Part shown: one piece after another, positions 51,984-62,483 of the stretch
How the letters are laid out: every line of letters starts with the position of its first letter
How positions within the stretch are numbered: position 1 is the first letter of the stretch
DNA from: Georgenia sp. TF02-10
Lineage (GTDB): Bacteria > Actinomycetota > Actinomycetes > Actinomycetales > Actinomycetaceae
Assembly: GCF_022759505.1 (NCBI RefSeq)
Contig: NZ_CP094289.1
Location: 1,612,001-1,676,000, forward strand
DNA length: 64,000 nt
Direction of reading: 5' to 3'
Notes under the pieces: generated by a model
The model's input: only the letters and a program-made list of their open reading frames with translations
What the model was told of the DNA's origin: nothing
The model's database searches: none
Position numbers and translations under genes: made by a program

Positions 51984-52868
51984 ATGCCCGCTCCGGACAG
52001 CCTCGTCGACGGCGAGGTGACCACGCGCGAGCGGGTCCTCGAGCTCGTCGTCGAGCAGGGCCCGGTGAGCGCCGCCACCCTCGCCCAGGTGCTGGAGCTG
52101 ACCCCGGCCGCGGTGCGGCGGCACATCGCCCACCTGCAGGACCACGGGCAGATCGTCGTGCACGCCCCCGCCGGACCGGGCCTGCGCCGCCGGGGCCGGC
52201 CCGCCCGCCACTACGTCGCCACCGACGCCGGCCGGGCGGTCCTCCGGGACGCCTACTCCGACCTGGCCACCCAGGCCCTGCAGTTCCTCGCCGACGCCGC
52301 CGGGCCGGACGCGCTCGACGCCTTCGCCCGCGCCCGCGTCGGGGAGCTGGAGAAGCGGTACGCCGCGCTGCTGGCCGGCGTCGGGCCGGACCGCTCCGCC
52401 CGGGTCCGGGCCCTGGCCGAGGCGCTCACCGCCGACGGCTACGCCGCCACCACCCGCACGATCGGCAGCCAGGGCATCGCCCTGCAGCTGTGCCAGGGGA
52501 ACTGCCCGGTGCAGGACGTGGCCGAGCGGTTCCCCCAGCTGTGCGAGGCGGAGACCAGCGCGTTCTCCCGGCTGCTCGGCGTGCACGTCCAGCGCCTCGC
52601 TACCCTGGCCGGCGGCGGGCACGTGTGCACCACCCACGTCCCGCTCGCCGTGCCGGCCGTCCCGACCCGGGCGGCCCCGGGCGCCCCGCCCGGGCGCGCG
52701 GCCCCGTCCACCCGGGCGGCCCCCGCCGCCCCGGCGGCCGCCGGGCCCACCCGCCCGGCGGCGGCGGGCACCGGCCCGCCCGGCCCCGACCGCCCCGCCC
52801 CCACCCACCGGACCGCCCCCGACCGCACGACCGCGCCGACCCCCGGCGCCACGGAAGGAAACCGATGA
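51984..52868 (+). CDS. sufR: Iron-sulfur cluster-sensing repressor of the suf operon
   Basis: A 294-residue winged-helix regulator. The DNA-binding domain covers residues about 12-80 ([36 protein letters not shown]). The C-terminal sensor has C170, C174, C187 and C215 ([26 protein letters not shown]), the likely ligands of a [4Fe-4S] cluster. Residues 222-294 are a Pro/Ala-rich tail. In Mycobacterium and cyanobacteria SufR represses suf when its cluster is present. The ATG at 51984 has GAGGAGG nine bases upstream. Its stop overlaps the sufB start. Confidence 0.92.
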   Translation: MPAPDSLVDGEVTTRERVLELVVEQGPVSAATLAQVLELTPAAVRRHIAHLQDHGQIVVHAPAGPGLRRRGRPARHYVATDAGRAVLRDAYSDLATQALQFLADAAGPDALDAFARARVGELEKRYAALLAGVGPDRSARVRALAEALTADGYAATTRTIGSQGIALQLCQGNCPVQDVAERFPQLCEAETSAFSRLLGVHVQRLATLAGGGHVCTTHVPLAVPAVPTRAAPGAPPGRAAPSTRAAPAAPAAAGPTRPAAAGTGPPGPDRPAPTHRTAPDRTTAPTPGATEGNR

Positions 52869-54313
52869 CATCTACCCAGCAGGAGGCCATGGCGCCCGGC
52901 GCGCCCATGACCCAGGACGAGACCATCGCCTCGATCGGCAACTACCGGTTCGGCTGGCACGACGCCGACGACGCCGGGGCGATGGCCCGCCGCGGCCTGG
53001 ACGCCGAGGTGGTCCGCAACATCTCCGCGCTGAAGGACGAGCCGGAGTGGATGACCAAGCGCCGCCTCAAGGCGCTGAGCCTCTTCGAGAAGAAGCCCAT
53101 GCCGGGCTGGGGCGCGGACCTGTCGGACATCGACTTCGACAACATCAAGTACTTCGTGCGCTCCACCGAGAAGCAGGCCACCAGCTGGGAGGAGCTGCCC
53201 GAGGACATCAAGAACACCTACGACCGGCTGGGCATCCCGGAGGCCGAGAAGCAGCGCCTGGTCGCCGGGGTCGCCGCGCAGTACGAGTCCGAGGTGGTCT
53301 ACCACCAGATCCGGGAGGACCTGGAGGCCCAGGGCGTCATCTTCCTCGACACCGACACCGGCCTGAAGGAGCACCCGGAGATCTTCGAGGAGTACTTCGG
53401 CTCGGTCATCCCGGCCGGGGACAACAAGTTCGCCTCGCTGAACACCGCGGTGTGGTCCGGCGGCTCCTTCGTCTACGTCCCCAAGGGCGTCCACGTGGAG
53501 ATCCCGCTGCAGGCCTACTTCCGGATCAACACGGAGAACATGGGCCAGTTCGAGCGGACCCTGATCATCGCCGACGAGGGCTCCTACGTGCACTACGTCG
53601 AGGGCTGCACGGCGCCGATCTACAAGACCGACTCCCTGCACTCCGCCGTCGTGGAGATCATCGTCAAGAAGGACGCCCGGGTCCGGTACACGACCATCCA
53701 GAACTGGTCCAACAACGTGTACAACCTGGTCACCAAGCGGGCCACCGTCGAGGCCGGCGGCACCATGGAGTGGATCGACGGCAACATCGGCTCCAAGGTG
53801 ACGATGAAGTACCCGGCGGTCTACCTCATGGGCGAGCACGCCAAGGGCGAGACGCTCTCCATCGCGTTCGCCGGGGAGGGCCAGCACCAGGACACCGGCT
53901 CCAAGATGGTGCACCTGGCCCCGCACACCTCCTCCTCGATCGTCTCCAAGTCGGTCGCCCGGGGCGGGGGCCGGGCCTCCTACCGGGGCCTGGTGCAGGT
54001 CCTCGAGGGCGCCGCGCAGAGCAAGTCCAACGTGCTGTGCGACGCGCTGCTGGTGGACCAGGTCTCCCGCTCGGACACCTACCCCTACGTGGACGTCCGG
54101 GTCGACGACGTCGAGATGGGCCACGAGGCCACCGTGTCCAAGGTGAGCGAGGACCAGCTCTTCTACCTCATGTCCCGCGGCATGCCGGAGACCGAGGCGA
54201 TGGCGATGATCGTGCGCGGTTTCGTCGAGCCCATCGCGCGCGAGCTCCCGATGGAGTACGCCCTCGAGCTGAACCGCCTGATCGAGCTGCAGATGGAAGG
54301 GGCCGTCGGCTGA
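52865..54313 (+). CDS. sufB: Fe-S cluster assembly scaffold SufB
   Basis: A 482-residue SufB, the scaffold on which the cluster is built together with SufC and Suf[17 protein letters not shown] opens the domain, [25 protein letters not shown] is the conserved beta-helix entry, [20 protein letters not shown] carries a conserved Cys, and [24 protein letters not shown] with [22 protein letters not shown] is the C-terminal active region. There is no intein, unlike in M. tuberculosis. The ATG overlaps the sufR stop by four bases. Confidence 0.97.
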   Translation: MTSTQQEAMAPGAPMTQDETIASIGNYRFGWHDADDAGAMARRGLDAEVVRNISALKDEPEWMTKRRLKALSLFEKKPMPGWGADLSDIDFDNIKYFVRSTEKQATSWEELPEDIKNTYDRLGIPEAEKQRLVAGVAAQYESEVVYHQIREDLEAQGVIFLDTDTGLKEHPEIFEEYFGSVIPAGDNKFASLNTAVWSGGSFVYVPKGVHVEIPLQAYFRINTENMGQFERTLIIADEGSYVHYVEGCTAPIYKTDSLHSAVVEIIVKKDARVRYTTIQNWSNNVYNLVTKRATVEAGGTMEWIDGNIGSKVTMKYPAVYLMGEHAKGETLSIAFAGEGQHQDTGSKMVHLAPHTSSSIVSKSVARGGGRASYRGLVQVLEGAAQSKSNVLCDALLVDQVSRSDTYPYVDVRVDDVEMGHEATVSKVSEDQLFYLMSRGMPETEAMAMIVRGFVEPIARELPMEYALELNRLIELQMEGAVG

Positions 54314-55527
54314 TGACCGCCACCACCGAGAACCTGTCCACCGACCACTCCCGCGCCACCGCCGACGGCGCCCACGCCCACGGCGCCGGGACCCACCCGG
54401 AGAGCTCGCGCGGCGACCGGCGCAGCTCCTTCGCCCTCGCCGACTTCCCCGTGCCCACCGGCCGGGAGGAGGACTGGCGCTTCTCCCCGGTGGACCGCTT
54501 CCAGCGGATCTTCGCCAGCGGGCTGACCGGCGCCGGCCCCACCGTGACGGTGCAGAAGGACGACGCCGTGCGGGTGGAGCGGGTCGGCCGGGACGACCCG
54601 CGCCTGGGCGTGGCCGGCGCCCCCGGGGACCGGGCGGCCGCGGCCGCCTGGGAGTCCTTCGGCGAGGCCACCGTGGTGACCGTGCCCCGCGGGCACGCCG
54701 GCGGGCGGCACACCTACCTGGCCGTCCACGGCGACGAGGCCACCGCCGCGGCGCCCGCCGCCCAGCACCTCCTCGTCGTCGCCGAGGAGCTCTCCGAGTC
54801 CCTCGTCGTCCTGGACCACTCCGGCACCGCCGAGGTGGCCCAGACCGTGGAGGTCGACGTCCGTGACGGCGCCCACCTCACCCTGGTCAGCGTCCAGGAC
54901 TGGGCGGCCGGGACGGTGCACCTGGCCGCCCACCGGGTCCGGCTGGGCCGGGACGCCCACCTCAAGCACATCGTCGTCACCCTCGGCGGGGACGCGGTGC
55001 GGGTCACCACCGACGCCGCGTTCACCGCCCCCGGCGCCGACGTGGAGCTGCTCGGGCTGTACTTCACCGACGCCGGCCAGCACCAGGAGCACCGCCTCTT
55101 CGTCGACCACGCGGTGGAGTCCTGCCGGTCCCGGGCCACCTACAAGGGCGCCCTGCAGGGCACCGACGCGCACGCGGTGTGGGTCGGGGACGTCCTGATC
55201 CGCAAGGAGGCCGAGGGCACCGACACCTACGAGCTCAACCGCAACCTGGTGCTGACCGAGGGCGCTCGGGCCGACTCGGTGCCGAACCTGGAGATCGAGA
55301 CAGGGGAGATCGAGGGCGCCGGGCACGCCTCGGCCACCGGCCGGTTCGACGACGAGCAGCTGTTCTACCTGCGCTCGCGCGGCATCCCCGAGGCCGACGC
55401 CCGCCGGCTCGTCGTGCGCGGCTTCTTCGCCGAGCTCATCGCCCAGATCGGCGTCCCGCTCGTCCAGGACCGGCTGATGGCCGCGATCGAGGAGGAGCTG
55501 GACCGGACCATGGCGGCCGCCGGATGA
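54313..55527 (+). CDS. sufD: Fe-S cluster assembly protein SufD
   Basis: A 404-residue SufD, a paralogue of SufB. REEDWRFSPVDRF begins the domain after a 40-residue His/Gly/Ala-rich N-terminus. YFTDAGQHQEHRLFVDHAVESCRSRATYKG and DVLIRKEAEGTDTYELNRNLVLTEGARADSVPNLEIETGEIEGAGHAS contain the family residues, and FYLRSRGIPEADARRLVVRGFFAELI the C-terminal helices. The ATG shares one base with the sufB stop. It forms the SufBC2D complex. Confidence 0.96.
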   Translation: MTATTENLSTDHSRATADGAHAHGAGTHPESSRGDRRSSFALADFPVPTGREEDWRFSPVDRFQRIFASGLTGAGPTVTVQKDDAVRVERVGRDDPRLGVAGAPGDRAAAAAWESFGEATVVTVPRGHAGGRHTYLAVHGDEATAAAPAAQHLLVVAEELSESLVVLDHSGTAEVAQTVEVDVRDGAHLTLVSVQDWAAGTVHLAAHRVRLGRDAHLKHIVVTLGGDAVRVTTDAAFTAPGADVELLGLYFTDAGQHQEHRLFVDHAVESCRSRATYKGALQGTDAHAVWVGDVLIRKEAEGTDTYELNRNLVLTEGARADSVPNLEIETGEIEGAGHASATGRFDDEQLFYLRSRGIPEADARRLVVRGFFAELIAQIGVPLVQDRLMAAIEEELDRTMAAAG

Positions 55528-55868
55528 CCGCCCAGCACGCCTGCGACCTGACCGACCTCGATCCCGGGGAGGCGCTGCGCCTGGAGCTCGACGGGCCCGA
55601 CGGCGCCCCGCTGCCGGTCGCCGTCGTCCGGGACGAGGAGGGGGACTACCACGCCATCTCCGACGTCTGCTCGCACGGGCAGGTCAGCCTGTCCGACGGC
55701 GAGGTGGAGGGCCGGACCATCGAGTGCTGGCTGCACGGGTCCACCTTCGACCTCGCCACCGGCCGGCCGCTCAGCCTGCCGGCCACCCAGCCCGTGCCGG
55801 TCTACCCGGTGACCCTCGACGGCGACCACGTGCTGGTCGACGTCGACGTCACGGCCGCCGTCGGCTGA
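55524..55868 (+). CDS. Rieske-type [2Fe-2S] ferredoxin of the suf operon
   Basis: A 114-residue Rieske protein. The cluster ligands are C49-S-H51 and C68-W-L-H71. VAVVRDEEGDYHAISDVCSHG is the usual lead-in for non-haem ferredoxin components. Its place between sufD and sufC is standard in Actinobacteria; the role, perhaps electron supply for cluster assembly, is not proven. The ATG overlaps the sufD stop by four bases. The 145-base gap after it holds short repeats (CGTCGGCTGAGA twice over the stop, CCGCACCGAAGAG twice before sufC). Confidence 0.92.
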   Translation: MTAQHACDLTDLDPGEALRLELDGPDGAPLPVAVVRDEEGDYHAISDVCSHGQVSLSDGEVEGRTIECWLHGSTFDLATGRPLSLPATQPVPVYPVTLDGDHVLVDVDVTAAVG

Positions 55869-56013
55869 GACCCGTCGGCCGTCGGCTGAGAGCCGGCCGC
55901 CGTCGACCGACCGCCGCCGGCCGCCTGGCCGGACCGGCCGCCGTCGCGAAGCCCGGCCGCCGTCGCCAACCCCGTTCCGCACCGAAGAGTCCGCACCGAA
56001 GAGAAGGACCCGC

Positions 56014-58663
<2,650 letters not shown>

Positions 58664-58725
58664 CAGCCCGCCCGGTGCCGCGGCCCTCCGCCCCGGCACC
58701 GGCCCCCCTTTCGAAGGAGAGACCC

Positions 58726-59058
58726 ATGAGCGAGACCCTCAACCCCTCGCCGACCACCGCCGCCGACGTCGAGGAGGCGATGCGCGACGTCATCGACCCC
58801 GAGCTCGGCATCAACGTCGTCGACCTCGGGCTGGTCTACGGGATCACCGTGGACCAGAACAACGAGGCGGTCATCGACATGACGCTGACCTCCGCCGCGT
58901 GCCCGCTCACCGACGTCATCGAGGACCAGGCCGCCGTCGCGCTCGAGGGCCTGGTGGCCGGGGTGCGGATCAACTGGGTCTGGATGCCGCCGTGGGGCTT
59001 CGAGAAGATCACCCCGATCGGCCGCGAGCAGCTCCGGGCGCTCGGCTTCAACGTCTGA
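58726..59058 (+). CDS. sufT: SufT-like metal-sulfur cluster assembly factor (MIP18/DUF59 family)
   Basis: A 110-residue MIP18-family protein. It has VEEAMRDVIDPELGINVVDLGLVYGI, TLTSAACPLTDVIEDQA with the conserved Cys, and a C-terminal W-V-W-M-P-P-W-G. Such proteins help in Fe-S maturation under high demand. AAGGAGA precedes the ATG at 58726 by seven bases. It closes the suf operon. The 130 bases after it hold GGCGCGGCCGGC-type simple repeats. Confidence 0.94.
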   Translation: MSETLNPSPTTAADVEEAMRDVIDPELGINVVDLGLVYGITVDQNNEAVIDMTLTSAACPLTDVIEDQAAVALEGLVAGVRINWVWMPPWGFEKITPIGREQLRALGFNV

Positions 59059-59190
59059 CCGGCAGGGCCGGCGCGGCCGGCGCGGCCGGCGCCTGACCGG
59101 GCGGGGCTGGCGTGGCCGGCGTCGGAACGGGGCGCGGCCGGCGCGGCCGTTCCGCCCCACCCGGCCGGTCCCGGGACCGGCCCGCGCGGG

Positions 59191-60063
59191 CTACGGCTGG
59201 TCGACCGCGAAGGTGTCGCAGGCCGCCACCGAGCCCTGCTCGTACCCGGCGGCGAACCACCGCATGCGCTGCTCCGCCGACCCGTGAGTCCACGTCTCGG
59301 GGGTGACCTGCTGCCCGGCGCCGGCCTGGATCCGGTCGTCGCCCACCGCCGCGGCGGCGTCGAGCGCGTCCTGCACCTCGGCCCGGGTGGGCTCGACCAG
59401 CAGTGGCCGCCCGGTCTGCGGGTCCGGCGTGCTCGCGGCCGCGGCGACCCACAGCCCGGCGTAGCAGTCCGCCTGCAGCTCCAGCCGCACCCCGCCCGAC
59501 GCCGGCCCGGTGCCCTGCCGGTCGACGCTCGCCATGGTGCCGAGCAGGTTCTGGACGTGGTGGCCGTACTCGTGCGCCACGACGTACTCCTGCGCCAGCG
59601 GCGCGTTCTCGGCGCCCAGCTGGCTCTGCAGCTGGTCGAAGAAGCCGGTGTCGAGGTAGACGGTCTGGTCCGGCGGGCAGTAGAACGGGCCGACGGCGGC
59701 GGTAGCGCCGCCGCAGCCGGTGGCCACCTGCTCGGTGAAGAGCTGCAGCGCCGGCGCGGTGTACGCCACCTGGGCCTGCTCGGGCAGGGCCGCGCCCCAC
59801 ACGTCGTTCAGGCTCGCGGCGGTCAGCACCATCCGGCAGTCGACAGAGGTGTCGGCCTCCTCCGCAGTGCAGGTGCCCAGGTCCTCGGTGTCCGGCGCGA
59901 CCGGCTGGCCCCCGGCGACCCCGGACAGGTCCACCCCGGTGAACAGGTACACGACCAGGGCCACCAGCCCCAGGCCACCACCGACCGCGGCCCCGCCCCG
60001 CCGCCGCGAGCGGCGCACCCCCTCCCGGCCGGCGTCGGCGCTCGTCCCCCTGGTGAAGCTCAT
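59191..60063 (-). CDS. Neutral zinc metallopeptidase, membrane-anchored (YpfJ/KPN_02809 family)
   Basis: A 290-residue protein. A basic cytoplasmic stretch (RRSRRRGG) precedes one membrane helix (residues about 28-44, VGGGLGLVALVVYLF), then an extracellular domain with the zinc motif H-E-Y-G-H in VVAHEYGHHVQNLLG and a downstream RLELQADCYAGLW with the Glu third ligand. FYCPPDQTVYLDTGFF and the C-terminal GSAEQRMRWFAAGYEQG complete the family pattern. The ATG at 60063 has GGAGGAGG upstream. Substrate is unknown. It converges on sufT. Confidence 0.9.
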   Translation of the reverse strand: MSFTRGTSADAGREGVRRSRRRGGAAVGGGLGLVALVVYLFTGVDLSGVAGGQPVAPDTEDLGTCTAEEADTSVDCRMVLTAASLNDVWGAALPEQAQVAYTAPALQLFTEQVATGCGGATAAVGPFYCPPDQTVYLDTGFFDQLQSQLGAENAPLAQEYVVAHEYGHHVQNLLGTMASVDRQGTGPASGGVRLELQADCYAGLWVAAAASTPDPQTGRPLLVEPTRAEVQDALDAAAAVGDDRIQAGAGQQVTPETWTHGSAEQRMRWFAAGYEQGSVAACDTFAVDQP

Positions 60064-60271
60064 CGTCCTCCTCCTGCGCCGGCGGCCGACGGCGGCCGGG
60101 TGCCAGCGTAGGGCGGGCCACCGCGCCGCGCTCCCCGGGCTCCTGGAGCCTGGCCCGGGCAGGTCCGGTGTTCCGCCCGTCGGCGCCTCGGCCGTGCTGC
60201 TCCGCGCCCGCCTCGGCCCAGCCGTCGCCGACCACGGGACGGCGCCCGTCCCGTGGCGCTTCCCGGACCGA

Positions 60272-60291
60272 TTGGCGACACTTGTCGCCAA
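60272..60291 (+). promoter_or_regulatory. Perfect 9-2-9 palindrome upstream of the MFS gene
   Basis: TTGGCGACA-CT-TGTCGCCAA ends 42 bases before the ATG of the transporter. A perfect inverted repeat with a two-base centre is typical of dimeric repressor operators (GntR, TetR, LacI-type). No regulator gene lies next to it. Confidence 0.65.
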
Positions 60292-60333
60292 GTCGGACCC
60301 CCATCAGAGATGCTGCGGGAAGGGAGCGACGAC

Positions 60334-61911
60334 ATGGTTCAGGCAAGACAGCTCCGCACGATCGAGACGGCCATCCCGGCGCGCATGGACCGCCTGCCGT
60401 GGTCCAGCTGGCACTGGATGGTGGTCGTCGGCCTGGGCACCGTGTGGATCCTCGACGGGCTGGCCGTCACCATCGTGGGCGCCCTCGGTGGCCGGCTCAC
60501 GGAACAGGGCAGCGGGCTCGAGCTCACCGCCACCCAGATCGGTGCCACCGGGTCCGCCTACATCGTGGGCGCGTGCCTCGGGGCGCTGTACTTCGGGCGG
60601 CTCGCCGACCGGCTCGGCCGCAAGAAGCTGTTCATGATCACGCTCGCGGTGTTCCTCGTCGGGAGCGTGCTCACCGCCTTCTCGATGAACTTCTGGTGGT
60701 TCATCGCCATGCGGTTCGTCACCGGCGCCGGCGTGGGCGGGGAGTACTCCGCGATCCACTCCGCCGTCGACGAGCTCATCCCCGCCCGGGTCCGCGGCGC
60801 CGTGGACCTCATCATCGGCGGCTCGTACTGGATCGGCACCATCCTGGGGTCGCTGGCATCCGTCCTCCTGCTCAACCCCGAGTGGTTCCCCCTCAACATC
60901 GGCTGGCGGTTGGCCTTCGGGCTCGCCTTCGTCATGGGGTTCGCCATCCTGCTCGTGCGCCGGCACGTGCCGGAGAGCCCCCGCTGGCTGTTCCTCCACG
61001 GGTACGAGGGCGAGGCCGAGCGTGTGACCGCGGAGATCGAGCGCCAGGTGGTGGAGTCCACCGGGCAGGAGCTCATCCCGCCCCGGCGGACCATCCGCAT
61101 CAAGCAGCGCCCGCCCATGGGCATCGGCGAGATCGCCGGCGTCGTGTTCCGGATGTACCCGAAGCGCACGTTCGTCTCCCTCGCCCTGTTCACCGGCCAG
61201 GCGTTCCTCTACAACGCGATCTTCTTCACCTACGCGCTCGTGCTGACCGAGATCTACGGCGTCGCCGCCTCGAACGTCGGCTGGTACCTCATCCCGTTCG
61301 CCGTGGGGAACTTCCTCGGCCCGTTGCTGCTCGGGCGGTTCTTCGACACGATCGGCCGCAAGCCGATGATCGCGGGCACCTACATCCTCTCCGGCGTCCT
61401 GCTCGTGATCACCGGCGTCCTGTTCCAGAACGGCACCCTCGACGCGATGACCCAGACTGTCGCGTGGTGCATCATCTTCTTCTTCGCCTCCGCCGGGGCC
61501 AGCGCCGCGTACCTGACGGTCTCCGAGATCTTCCCGATGGAGACCCGCGCGATGGCCATCGCGTTCTTCTACGCCACCGGCACCATCGTCGGTGGCTTCG
61601 GCGGCCCGCTGCTGTTCGGTGCGCTCATCCAGAGCGGTGAGCCTAGCCAGATCTTCATCGGCTACGTCGTGGGCGCCGCCGTGATGATCCTCGGCGGCAT
61701 CATCCAGGCGACCATGGGCGTCGAGGCCGCCCAGCGGGACCTGGAGGACATCGCGCCGCCGCTGTCGGCCACCGAGGAAGAGCTCAGCGAGCCGGGCGAG
61801 GAGGCCGACCCGTACACGCTCGGCCGGGGCCAGGCGCGCGGCGAGGCGCACACCGAGCCGGGCACCGACCCGACCGAGACCCCGCGGCACCGGACACCTG
61901 GAGGTGAATGA
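60334..61911 (+). CDS. MFS transporter of the metabolite/sugar:H+ symporter type
   Basis: A 525-residue transporter with 12 predicted helices. The loop 2-3 motif is [13 protein letters not shown], the mid-protein motif VPESPRWLF, and the matching loop 8-9 motif [32 protein letters not shown] lies near helix 11. The central loop between the halves is long (about 60 residues) and the C-terminal 55 residues are acidic and soluble. Substrate unknown; relatives carry inositol, aromatic acids or sugars. AAGGGAGCG precedes the ATG at 60334. Base composition is somewhat lower in GC at third positions than neighbours. It overlaps a small gene downstream. Confidence 0.88.
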   Translation: MVQARQLRTIETAIPARMDRLPWSSWHWMVVVGLGTVWILDGLAVTIVGALGGRLTEQGSGLELTATQIGATGSAYIVGACLGALYFGRLADRLGRKKLFMITLAVFLVGSVLTAFSMNFWWFIAMRFVTGAGVGGEYSAIHSAVDELIPARVRGAVDLIIGGSYWIGTILGSLASVLLLNPEWFPLNIGWRLAFGLAFVMGFAILLVRRHVPESPRWLFLHGYEGEAERVTAEIERQVVESTGQELIPPRRTIRIKQRPPMGIGEIAGVVFRMYPKRTFVSLALFTGQAFLYNAIFFTYALVLTEIYGVAASNVGWYLIPFAVGNFLGPLLLGRFFDTIGRKPMIAGTYILSGVLLVITGVLFQNGTLDAMTQTVAWCIIFFFASAGASAAYLTVSEIFPMETRAMAIAFFYATGTIVGGFGGPLLFGALIQSGEPSQIFIGYVVGAAVMILGGIIQATMGVEAAQRDLEDIAPPLSATEEELSEPGEEADPYTLGRGQARGEAHTEPGTDPTETPRHRTPGGE

Positions 61912-62159
61912 TGAGCCCGGCATACTCGCCCTTCCTCGGGACCTCGTCGGAGGACGCGGACGAGAACGAGTGGTGGCTCAGGCGCGAGATCAACCTGATC
62001 CAGAACCTCCTAAAGGAGGAAGGGGAGCAGGACCAGAAGTACATCGGGGACAAGCTCGGCCAGAAGTACTGGGGGCCCATGCGGTTCCGCCACGCGCTCA
62101 AGGCCGGCGTGCAGCGCGGGGCGTTCCGCAAGGTCGGGCGCAACAGGTACGCCCTCTGA
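61911..62159 (+). CDS. Small winged-helix-like protein coupled to the MFS gene
   Basis: An 82-residue basic and aromatic protein with [22 protein letters not shown] followed by [38 protein letters not shown]. The second part reads like a compact winged helix, with helix, turn, helix and a wing rich in Arg. GGAGG lies six bases before this ATG, so I prefer it to the ATG at 61908. The start overlaps the transporter stop, so the two are cotranslated. It may regulate the transporter or bind nucleic acid; I do not know a named family. Confidence 0.75.
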   Translation: MSPAYSPFLGTSSEDADENEWWLRREINLIQNLLKEEGEQDQKYIGDKLGQKYWGPMRFRHALKAGVQRGAFRKVGRNRYAL

Positions 62160-62483
62160 ACCCTCGCGCGCCGAGTCCCCGGCAGCGGCGGGCGTCCCGA
62201 CGGTGCCCGCCGCCGCCCGGTGCGCGCCGCACATGGTTACCGGTGCCGCGGGTCAGGCCTGCCCGCGCGCCGTGCCCGCGTGCTCTGCCCGCGTGCTCTG
62301 CCCGCGCGCCGTGCCCGCGTGCTCTGCCCGCGCGCCCTGCTGCCCGGCGCCTGGCTCCGCTGGTCCGCCGGCGCCCCCGTACGGCGGTGTGACGAAATAG
62401 AGCTATGGCCGGGCGAGGGGCGGCCGTAAACTGGAGCCTGCGCCGTCGCGCCCGCCCCCACCACCCTGCCGAGGTACACCCCT
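62160..62483. other. Gap before the ABC-F gene: minisatellite and promoter region
   Basis: No gene is seen. It contains six 13-bp tandem units (62262-62339) and a -10-like TAAACT at 62427-62432, about 50 bases before the GTG. The leader between them is C-rich. Confidence 0.65.
62262..62339. repeat. Six-unit 13-bp minisatellite
   Basis: Units of CCCGCGCGCCGTG (A) or CCCGCGTGCTCTG (B) run A-B-B-A-B-A' from 62262, 62275, 62288, 62301, 62314 and 62327. All are exactly 13 bases. There is no spacer-like unique sequence, so this is not a CRISPR array. Confidence 0.9.

Noticed and set aside
62262-62339. CRISPR-like array
   Set aside because: Units are 13 bases with no unique spacers, and no cas gene is present.
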